From positions 1 to 19,761 of the forward strand of contig DKBC01000094.1 in assembly GCA_002451065.1 (NCBI GenBank): 19,761 bases of DNA, written 5' to 3'. The translations under genes and the position numbers were made by a program. The notes under the pieces are model-generated. The model was given only the letters and a program-made list of their open reading frames with translations, had not been told where the DNA came from and did not search any database. The DNA comes from Betaproteobacteria bacterium UBA6910. Lineage in GTDB: Bacteria > Pseudomonadota > Gammaproteobacteria > Burkholderiales > UBA6910. The first letter of the stretch is position 1. Each line of letters starts with the position of its first letter. Of the stretch, positions 8,305 through 14,478 are shown one piece after another.

Positions 8305-9525
8305 TCAGTCCGTAAGACTGGTGGGTACGATGATTTCCGAGTGCAGGGTGCGGTGCACCGGACACTTGTTGGCGATCTCCAGCAGGCGCCGGCGCTGGGC
8401 CTCATCAAGCTCTCCTTCCACTTTGACCGCACGCTCGATCCTGTCCACTTTCCCGTCCCGGGTTTCGCAGGTCTCGCAGTCGGCGGCGTGAATCTTGTCG
8501 TGCTTCAGGTGCACGGTGACCCGGTCCAGGGGCCAGTGCTTCTGAGCCGCATACATGCGCAAGGTCATGGCGGTGCAGGCGCCGAGCCCCGCCAACAGCA
8601 AATCATAGGGCGAGGGGCCCGCATCGTTGCCCCCGGCCGGGGCCGGCTCGTCGGCGATGAGGGAATGGCGCCCGACGCGAATGGTCTGGACATATCGACC
8701 GCCGCCGGCTTCCGACACCCGCACCACCCCCGGCGGCAGGTCCTCCACCGGGCGCCCGGCCTCATCCAGATAGCGGCTGGCCCACGCCGCCAGCACCGCA
8801 CCCGCGTACTCGGCGTCCGCCCGCTTGGTGAGCAGGTGATCCGCGCCGTCCAGGGAAACGAAGCTCTTGGGGTGCTTCGCGGCCATGAAGATGCTGGCGG
8901 CATTGTCGACGCCCACCACCTCGTCCCGTGGCGAGTGCATCACCAGCAGCGCCTTGCGCAGGCCGCCGATGGCGTCGCCGCCGTCCAGCGCCGCGATGTC
9001 GTCCAGGAACTGCTTGCGGATGCGGAACTTCCGGTTGCCCAGGGACACCTCGGCTTCGCCCCGGGCCTCGATTTCCGGGGCGGCATGCTCGATGAGATGT
9101 CGCACGTGGCCGGGCTGATAGGGCGCCCCCAGAGTGGCCACCGCCACCGCCTCGGGAACCCTGGAGGCCGCCGCCAGCACCGCGGCACCTCCCAGGCTGT
9201 GGCCGACGAGAATCTGGGGCGCCTCGTGGTGTTCCCGCAGCCAGTCCGCTGCCGCCACCAGGTCAGCCACGTTGGATGAAAAATTGGTGCTCGCGAAGTC
9301 CCCGCCGCTGCCGCCGAGCCCGGTGAAGTCGAAGCGCAGGGTCCCGATCCCACGCGCGGCCAGCGCCGCGCCGATGCGCACCGCGGCGAGCGAGTCCTTG
9401 GAGCAGGTGAAGCAGTGCGCGAACAGGGCATAGGCCCGCGGCCGGCCCAGCGGCAACTCAAGGCGCGCCGCGAGGCTCGCCCCCTGGGAGCCCGGGAAGG
9501 TGATCATGGAAAGGTTATCGGCCAT
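8305..9525 (-). CDS. Bifunctional alpha/beta hydrolase - OsmC family protein
   Basis: 406 residues from the ATG at 9525, preceded by AAGGA with 7-nt spacing. An alternative ATG at 9543 (6 residues longer) overlaps the previous stop as ATGA and is also possible. Residues 1-255 form an alpha/beta hydrolase: nucleophile Ser110 in VGHSLGG, Asp201 in HSPRDEV, His230 in GADHLL. Residues about 265-406 form an OsmC domain with the two peroxidatic/resolving cysteines Cys317 (GACTAM) and Cys388 (NKCPVHRTL), plus a DCETCET motif (349-355) common in this fusion type. OsmC proteins reduce organic hydroperoxides; the hydrolase substrate is unknown. It is the last gene of the long minus-strand operon, so an oxidative-stress or thiol-chemistry accessory role is inferred. 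Confidence 0.9.
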   Translation of the reverse strand: MADNLSMITFPGSQGASLAARLELPLGRPRAYALFAHCFTCSKDSLAAVRIGAALAARGIGTLRFDFTGLGGSGGDFASTNFSSNVADLVAAADWLREHHEAPQILVGHSLGGAAVLAAASRVPEAVAVATLGAPYQPGHVRHLIEHAAPEIEARGEAEVSLGNRKFRIRKQFLDDIAALDGGDAIGGLRKALLVMHSPRDEVVGVDNAASIFMAAKHPKSFVSLDGADHLLTKRADAEYAGAVLAAWASRYLDEAGRPVEDLPPGVVRVSEAGGGRYVQTIRVGRHSLIADEPAPAGGNDAGPSPYDLLLAGLGACTAMTLRMYAAQKHWPLDRVTVHLKHDKIHAADCETCETRDGKVDRIERAVKVEGELDEAQRRRLLEIANKCPVHRTLHSEIIVPTSLTD

Positions 9526-9539
9526 GACGGAATCCTTTT

Positions 9540-10271
9540 TCATTTCTCTGGCGGTGGGGAGTGAAAAGTGATGTCGCCGAACCAGGCCACCGCACGCTCG
9601 CCCGTGTTGTCCGTATCGCTGGCGACGGCGATGCCGCTTACCGCCGGCGGGTCCTCGCCGAAGGCGGCACGGAAATCCTTCGCCAAATCGCGCTCTTCCT
9701 TGACCCAGCGGCCCACGTCGCGGCTGCCGTGTCTCAACACGACCATGCGGACGCGGTCGGTGTAAGCGTTGGGTGCGATGGTGCCGGCGGGAGCCTTGGA
9801 GTCCCAGACATAGCACAGCGCCGCCGCTGGGACCTCGGCGCCATAGACCAGCCGGGCGATGCGCATCTTCGCGCGGTCGGCGAGGGAGAGCTTGCCCGTG
9901 TCGTAGTCGAAAAGCACGTAGATGCGCGCCGGAAAATCGTCGCCCTGCCTGGTGCGCAAGTCGCTTTTCTCCAGCACGTCGTCCACTTTCCAGCGCCAGC
10001 GCATCAGGGGGTAGGCCTTGGGATCAAGGCTGAGCCGCCGCAGCAGGGCGGATACCGAGGCGTCGGCCTCGGCGCGAAGCACGGTGGTTCCGGCATCGGA
10101 GACCAGACGGTAATCCGTGTGGCGCGGATAACGGCTGAAGGAGTAGGGCATCCACTCCGTCGGCACGCCCGCCGGCGCCATGGCTGAAAAGCGCCCGACG
10201 GAAATTTCCTCGGGAACTGCAGCTTGGGCGACCCCGGCCAGGACCAGGACCATTGCGGCGGCGATTCTCAT
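9540..10271 (-). CDS. Exported DUF3047 protein
   Basis: 243 residues from ATG 10271, which overlaps the preceding stop by 4 bp (ATGA). Longer in-frame starts reach to 10433 but lie inside the upstream gene. The signal peptide is MRIAAAMVLVLAGVAQAA (1-18), so it is probably periplasmic. DUF3047 pattern: LMRWRWKVDDVL near 84-95, DDFPARIYVLFDYD, LCYVWDSKAPAGT, YTDRVRMVVLRHG and a terminal VASDTDNTGERAVAWFGDITF. The domain has a beta-sandwich-like composition and no known activity. Its place in the ArsS operon suggests a linked but unknown role, or operon hitchhiking. Confidence 0.86.
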   Translation of the reverse strand: MRIAAAMVLVLAGVAQAAVPEEISVGRFSAMAPAGVPTEWMPYSFSRYPRHTDYRLVSDAGTTVLRAEADASVSALLRRLSLDPKAYPLMRWRWKVDDVLEKSDLRTRQGDDFPARIYVLFDYDTGKLSLADRAKMRIARLVYGAEVPAAALCYVWDSKAPAGTIAPNAYTDRVRMVVLRHGSRDVGRWVKEERDLAKDFRAAFGEDPPAVSGIAVASDTDNTGERAVAWFGDITFHSPPPEK

Positions 10272-10921
10272 GATCCGGAAGTGACCGCGAAGCGGGAAAG
10301 GGCAGCTTCTCCGAGAAGCCGCGCGTGATCTTCCGGCCGGTCCAGGTCCCAGAGGGGGGCGAGTTCCTCCCAGCGCCAGGCCAGGGCTCGCAGCCGGTCG
10401 CGGGTCCCTTGGAGCACGGCGGCCGATCCCCATGCCATACCCGTGAACAAGTCAGGCGAAATCCGGCGTGCGCCGATCAGCAGATAGCCGCCATCCTCGG
10501 CGGGTCCGAGCACGACGTCGGGTCCCGCCTCAAGCCGGTCGCAGGCTTCGCGCATGTAGTGCGGCGAGTAGCCCGGGCAGTCGCTGCCGATGAGGATCGG
10601 GAAATCGCCTCGCCCAAGCGCATGGGCCAGGGCGCGCTCCATGCGGGCGCCCAGGTCACCCGTGCCCTGATCCCGGAGAGTGACGCCGTGACGCTTCTGG
10701 CAACCGCGGAAGAACGGTCCCCTTGAATCTGGCGCGCACCACAATTCCACGGGGCCGACGCGGCTGGCGGTTGCAACCTCCAGGGAATGATGGATCAGCC
10801 GCTCATGGAGCGCTGCCGCCCCGTCCGGACCGAGCACCGGAACCAGGCGGGTCTTGGTCTTTCCCGGCTCCGGCGCCCGGGCGAAGACTTGGATCCGGAA
10901 TTCAGGCACGCCGGCGTTCAT
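10268..10921 (-). CDS. TIGR04282-like glycosyltransferase (DUF2064), arsenosugar-cluster type
   Basis: 217 residues. Nucleotidyl-/glycosyl-transferase GT-A fold of the DUF2064 family: FARAPEPGKTKTRL (13-26), IGSDCPGYSP (111-120), GPAEDGGYLLIG (139-150) and DLDRPEDHARL near the C-terminus. It is in the size range of the family and has no membrane helix, so it is cytoplasmic. Family members cluster with ArsS and a TIGR04283 partner, as here. The gene overlaps the TIGR04283-like gene by 20 bp and the DUF3047 gene by 4 bp, so translation is probably coupled. The exact sugar transferred has not been established to my knowledge. Distantly similar to CofC/MobA nucleotidyltransferases, but the neighbours favour the TIGR04282 call. 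Confidence 0.9.
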   Translation of the reverse strand: MNAGVPEFRIQVFARAPEPGKTKTRLVPVLGPDGAAALHERLIHHSLEVATASRVGPVELWCAPDSRGPFFRGCQKRHGVTLRDQGTGDLGARMERALAHALGRGDFPILIGSDCPGYSPHYMREACDRLEAGPDVVLGPAEDGGYLLIGARRISPDLFTGMAWGSAAVLQGTRDRLRALAWRWEELAPLWDLDRPEDHARLLGEAALSRFAVTSGS

Positions 10922-11591
10922 AGGTCCGGGCCAGTTCGCCGGGATCGGCGCCGAGAAAATACCGCAGCCGCAGCCACCACATGAGCAGGATGGTGCCGAG
11001 CACGCCGTTCTTCTCCCAGCGCCGGCTGGAGGTCACGACCGGTTGCCGCAGGCGGAGGGGCTGGGCGAGGCGCTTCATGCGCTTGCTGAAGGCGATGTCC
11101 TCCATCAGTTGCTGTTCCGGATAGCCCCCGCCGCGGAAAAAAGCTTCCCGGGTGGCGAAGATCGCCTGGTCGCCGGTGCAGATTCCCGTGACTCGCGAGC
11201 GCCAGTTCATCATGCGCTCCACCACGCGCAGCATCGGGTGGCTGCCCGATAGCCGGACATCGAAGCGCCCCCATAGCGTACCGGTGCGCGCGAGGCCGTC
11301 GAGGATCAGGGAGTCTGCGCCGTCGGGCAGTTCGGTGTCGGCGTGCAGGAACAGCAGCACCTCGCCCTTCGCCAGGCCTGCTCCGGCGTTCATCTGGGAA
11401 GCACGCCCGGCGGGGGCCCGGGTGACGGTATCCGCCAGAGGGCGGGCGGCGGCCAGGGTATCGTCACGGCTGCCGCCGTCCGCGACGATGACTTCCACGC
11501 CACGTCCTCGAAGTGGCTGGAGCCGCGCCAGGGCAGCGGCGATGATGGTGGCCTCGTTCAGCACCGGCAGGATGACCGAAAGTCGCGTCAT
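10902..11591 (-). CDS. TIGR04283-like family 2 glycosyltransferase, arsenosugar-cluster type
   Basis: 229 residues. GT-A fold: LSVILPVLNEATII (4-17), VIVADGGSRDDT (34-45) for nucleotide binding, GRASQMNAGAGLAKGEVLLFLHADT (62-86) with the metal-binding HADT, and GDQAIFATREAF. The C-terminus has a hydrophobic LLMWWLRLRYFLGADP segment that could touch the membrane. Families of this kind accompany ArsS and TIGR04282 enzymes. Both ends overlap neighbours (4 bp with the phosphoesterase-like gene, 20 bp with the next), a strong sign of a single translational unit. The donor and acceptor are unknown. Confidence 0.9.
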   Translation of the reverse strand: MTRLSVILPVLNEATIIAAALARLQPLRGRGVEVIVADGGSRDDTLAAARPLADTVTRAPAGRASQMNAGAGLAKGEVLLFLHADTELPDGADSLILDGLARTGTLWGRFDVRLSGSHPMLRVVERMMNWRSRVTGICTGDQAIFATREAFFRGGGYPEQQLMEDIAFSKRMKRLAQPLRLRQPVVTSSRRWEKNGVLGTILLMWWLRLRYFLGADPGELARTYERRRA

Positions 11592-12568
11592 GCAGCGCCG
11601 GTCTCGGCGGGGGCAATACCCGCGGCAAGTTCACCGAGGGTGAAGCCTTCCCGGGCGGCTCGACTCGGGAGATAGGCGGGGCCGTGCAGGATACGGCTCA
11701 GATAGGAGGCACGGGCATCCGAGCCTTCTGGCCAGACTTCGAGGAACTGCCCCAGCCAGGCGCCGTGATCGTAGTGCACCGGCAGGGCATCGATGTGCAC
11801 GCCGGCTGCGCGGGTTCCATAGAGAGCGGAATTGGGAGAGGGCGCGAGACCGATGCGGGTGATCACCCCATAGCGGGTGTCCCTGAAATTGGGCATTCCC
11901 GCCGCGCCATTGTTGATCAGTATGCCCCCTCCGATGGCGGCGGCCACCGGCAGGCAGGTATGGGAGGACGCGAACACCCCCACGCCGGACTGAGTGAACC
12001 ATCGGGCGATGTTTGCCAGATTTTCGTGCAGGCGTTCCTGGGAGAACCCCCAGCCCGCCAAGGACTCCGCATCACCGTGGACGATGCCCACGCGAACGGG
12101 ACCGACACGAGCCGTGAGATGCATGGGCAAATTCGCCAGCGCCGCACGGGCGCCTGGAAATTTCCGCGCCGTTTCCCGCAGCCGGTCGAGAATGCGATTG
12201 GAGCGTTCCACTTCCGCCTCGCTCACCCATTCCGGGTAGGCGCAGCCGCAGCCGGCGCCGTCGTCTTCGCCCGCGATCTCGGTTTCCACGTTGCCGCGCA
12301 GGGCCCGATGCCCCAGGACTTTTCGGTTTACCCCTTCAAAGGTGGCGGCATCGGCGTCGAACCAGTGGAAATCGCCGTTGAACACCAGGGTGACGTCGCC
12401 GCGTTCAGCGTCGCGCATGGCGAGGACGGCTTCCAGCGCGAACCGGTTGCCATAGAGCCCGCCGATGACGTACAGGGTTTCGGTCTCGAGATCGTCACGC
12501 CGGGCGAGATCTCCGGGGCGATAGCGATAATTCATCGGGCAGGCGCGCCCCGGCGCGGAATCCTCCAT
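11588..12568 (-). CDS. Metallophosphoesterase-fold protein with altered metal-binding motifs
   Basis: 326 residues from ATG 12568 (AGGA 8 nt upstream), 3 bp after the ArsS stop; a second ATG at 12535 would shorten it by 11. The order of motifs is that of calcineurin-like (YfcE-like) phosphoesterases but several ligands differ. Motif I, normally S-D-x-H-G-N, reads GGLYGN (36-41): Asp and His are replaced by Gly and Tyr. Motif II keeps Gly-Asp (NGDFHWF, 64-70). Motif III reads GNVE (92-95). The HGD motif is intact (His164). The last motif, usually GHTH, reads SHTC (202-205). A CGC pair lies at 107-109. Cytoplasmic. It may be catalytically changed or inactive, or bind another ligand. It is coupled to ArsS and the glycosyltransferases. 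Confidence 0.82.
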   Translation of the reverse strand: MEDSAPGRACPMNYRYRPGDLARRDDLETETLYVIGGLYGNRFALEAVLAMRDAERGDVTLVFNGDFHWFDADAATFEGVNRKVLGHRALRGNVETEIAGEDDGAGCGCAYPEWVSEAEVERSNRILDRLRETARKFPGARAALANLPMHLTARVGPVRVGIVHGDAESLAGWGFSQERLHENLANIARWFTQSGVGVFASSHTCLPVAAAIGGGILINNGAAGMPNFRDTRYGVITRIGLAPSPNSALYGTRAAGVHIDALPVHYDHGAWLGQFLEVWPEGSDARASYLSRILHGPAYLPSRAAREGFTLGELAAGIAPAETGAA

Positions 12569-12571
12569 GGG

Positions 12572-13540
12572 TCAATTCCTGTCTAGCGCACCGCCGCAGC
12601 TGGAGCCCTGGCCGGCGGTGCATCCGTAGCAATGTTCCCGCGCCACGATGGGACTGTCCTGGAGATCCCGCCCCAGGAGGTCGCGAAGCCTGACCCGCGG
12701 CTTGCCCGGAAGGTGCAGGGGCAGATCCAGCATCTGGTTGAAGTCACAGTCGTACACATACCCCTTCCAGTCGACGCTGACCAGGGAGCGGCACATGACG
12801 GAAGCCAGGTTCTCCGCCCGGAACGCGCCCTTGAGCAGCGCCAGGTAGGCGTCGAACTGCCCCTTGGAGATCAGCGTGCTGCCAAAGCGCTGGATCGGCA
12901 TGTTGGTAAGGGTGAAAAGGCGGGTGAACTCGACGTTGAAGCGCTCACCCAGTTGCCGGCGGTAGTCCGCCTCCAGCTTTTCCTGGGGTGGGGGCAGGGA
13001 CGGCCCCTGGGGATTGTAGACCAGCGCCAGCGAGAGACCGCTGTCCGGCTTGCCGTAGCCCAGTGCGTTGAGCCGTTTCAACGCCCGCACGCTCACCGCG
13101 AACACCCCGTTGCCACGCTGGCGGTCCACGTTTTCCTCCAGGTAGCAGGGAAGAGAGGCCACTACCTCGACCCGGTGGGCCGCCAGGAACTCGGCGAGAT
13201 CCTCCTGCCCGGGCTCCTCGAGAATGGTGAGGTTGCAACGGTCAATGACATTCACGCCCATTCCCCGGGCGGTGATCACCAGCCTCCTGAACTCCGGGTG
13301 CAGTTCCGGCGCCCCTCCGGTGATGTCCAGGCAGCGCACACCGGAATCACGCAGGAACGCGATCACCTCCGCCAGGGTTTCCCGGGACATCATCTCGGTG
13401 CGGCCGGGCCCGGCATTGACGTGGCAATGGAGGCAGGTCTGATTGCAGCGGTAACCCAGGTTGACCTGCAGGGTTTCGAGTTTCCCGCGCCGGATGTCGG
13501 GGAAATCCGTGACCTGGAGCAGGGGAAGCGTGGCGTGCAT
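12572..13540 (-). CDS. arsS: Radical SAM protein ArsS (arsenosugar-type)
   Basis: 322 residues, normal for ArsS. The [4Fe-4S]/SAM motif C-X3-C-X2-C is at Cys32, Cys36 and Cys39 (CNQTCLHCH), followed by DITGGAPELHPEF (the GGxPE SAM-binding element, about 73-85). The C-terminal DUF3641 part has VMCRSLVSVDWKGYVYDCDFNQML and a terminal CYGCTAGQGSSCGG, whose cysteines probably serve an auxiliary site. Characterised ArsS uses SAM to make the deoxyadenosyl-dimethylarsinoyl precursor of arsenosugars. Here the two matching glycosyltransferases follow, but no arsM is visible, so the substrate may be supplied elsewhere or differ. Cytoplasmic and oxygen-sensitive by family. It is 20 bp from DUF547 upstream and 3 bp from the phosphoesterase-like gene. 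Confidence 0.94.
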   Translation of the reverse strand: MHATLPLLQVTDFPDIRRGKLETLQVNLGYRCNQTCLHCHVNAGPGRTEMMSRETLAEVIAFLRDSGVRCLDITGGAPELHPEFRRLVITARGMGVNVIDRCNLTILEEPGQEDLAEFLAAHRVEVVASLPCYLEENVDRQRGNGVFAVSVRALKRLNALGYGKPDSGLSLALVYNPQGPSLPPPQEKLEADYRRQLGERFNVEFTRLFTLTNMPIQRFGSTLISKGQFDAYLALLKGAFRAENLASVMCRSLVSVDWKGYVYDCDFNQMLDLPLHLPGKPRVRLRDLLGRDLQDSPIVAREHCYGCTAGQGSSCGGALDRN

Positions 13541-13560
13541 GAAGTAGTCTCGCGGCGGGT

Positions 13561-14382
13561 TCAGGACGGTTTGAGCGTGGCGGAGTCGTTCAGGTTCCAG
13601 TCGTAATCCAGGAAGCGCAGCCGCACTCCGCCGCTGCGGATGCGCTGCCGGTCGGCCGGAGGATCGGCAAGCCGGTCGGCGTAGCGGCCGAAGAAGTCGT
13701 CCAGGGAGCGGTAGCGTCCCCGGGAAAAATCGCCCCCATACCAGTCGAAAATGGACGACACCTCCAAGTTGCCGGAGGCGGCATTGTACCGGTTGCGCGA
13801 GCGGTCAGAGAGGAAACGTATGACGCCGTCCTCGAGCTGGCGATCCAGGCGCTCGGCCGTGAACGCGTCGTCGCGCAGGGCCGGGCAACCGATGGAGGCG
13901 CACACCACGGCCATGTGGATGCGCGGCTCGTCGTAAGCTCCGGGCGCCCGGATCAGGCCATGCTCGATGTCGTCCAGGTGCCGTTCCCGCCCGAGCAGTG
14001 TGAAGAACTTCTTCTTCCAGGGGCTTTGGAGAAACGAGCCGTAGTCCTTGATGGATGCATGCCGCGGATACTCGGTGAGGATCAGTTCCACGGTGAAGGC
14101 GTTGTAGGCATTGATGAGGAATGCCAGGCGCTGGTCCCGGTTCCACCCGTCGAACTCGGATTGGGAAACCGCCGAAAGGCTCCCCAGGTAGGCCTTGAGC
14201 GCGCCGCGGTCCTTCTGGAAGGCAGCATAGTCCACCCGGGAAGCAGTCCCGTTGCTTATCCACACCACGTGCTTCTTCACCAGGGCGTCCCAGGCGGCGT
14301 GGCTGTGGTCGAAGGCGGCCACCACGGGTGTCGGCAAGGACACGAGGATCAGGAAACAGATTGGCGCGAGAGACCTATACAC
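13561..14382 (-). CDS. Exported DUF547 protein
   Basis: 273 residues from a GTG at 14382. This start gives a compact signal peptide (residues 1-23 ending PTPVVAA) and leaves the inverted repeat outside the gene; an ATG at 14430 or GTG at 14439 would extend it into that repeat and add an n-region translated from it. None of the three has a good ribosome-binding site. DUF547 signs: DQRLAFLINAYNAFTVELIL, SPWKKKFF, LDDIEHGLIR, RIHMAVVCASIGCPALRDDAF (two cysteines spaced as in the family) and SSIFDWYGGDF. The domain resembles papain/transglutaminase-like folds, but its activity is unknown. Probably periplasmic. It directly precedes arsS by 20 bp and may begin the ArsS unit. Confidence 0.85.
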   Translation of the reverse strand: MYRSLAPICFLILVSLPTPVVAAFDHSHAAWDALVKKHVVWISNGTASRVDYAAFQKDRGALKAYLGSLSAVSQSEFDGWNRDQRLAFLINAYNAFTVELILTEYPRHASIKDYGSFLQSPWKKKFFTLLGRERHLDDIEHGLIRAPGAYDEPRIHMAVVCASIGCPALRDDAFTAERLDRQLEDGVIRFLSDRSRNRYNAASGNLEVSSIFDWYGGDFSRGRYRSLDDFFGRYADRLADPPADRQRIRSGGVRLRFLDYDWNLNDSATLKPS

Positions 14383-14393
14383 GGGAATCGATA

Positions 14394-14465
14394 AACGCAG
14401 AGGACGCAGAGTTCGCGAAGAAATTTCCATAAGGAGCACTTTGCGTCGTTGGCGTTCTTTGCGTT
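14394..14465. repeat. Imperfect inverted repeat of the 'ACGCAGAGG' intergenic type
   Basis: The arm at 14394-14407 (AACGCAGAGGACGC) pairs with 14452-14465 (GCGTTCTTTGCGTT) over 14 positions counting two G-U pairs, with a 44-nt middle. Inside, ACGCAGAG-like and TTTGCGTC-like units recur. Similar elements are scattered between genes in many proteobacteria. It lies between the oxidoreductase and DUF547 genes and could tune read-through or mRNA stability. Confidence 0.7.
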
Positions 14466-14478
14466 GAGTGGCTTTGTC

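Noticed and set aside
8341..9279. Plus-strand 312-residue frame opposite the hydrolase-OsmC gene
   Set aside because: Antisense to a gene with complete catalytic motifs on the other strand.
11684..13606. Two long plus-strand frames opposite the phosphoesterase-like gene and arsS
   Set aside because: Both are antisense to genes with clear motifs and overlapping operon junctions.
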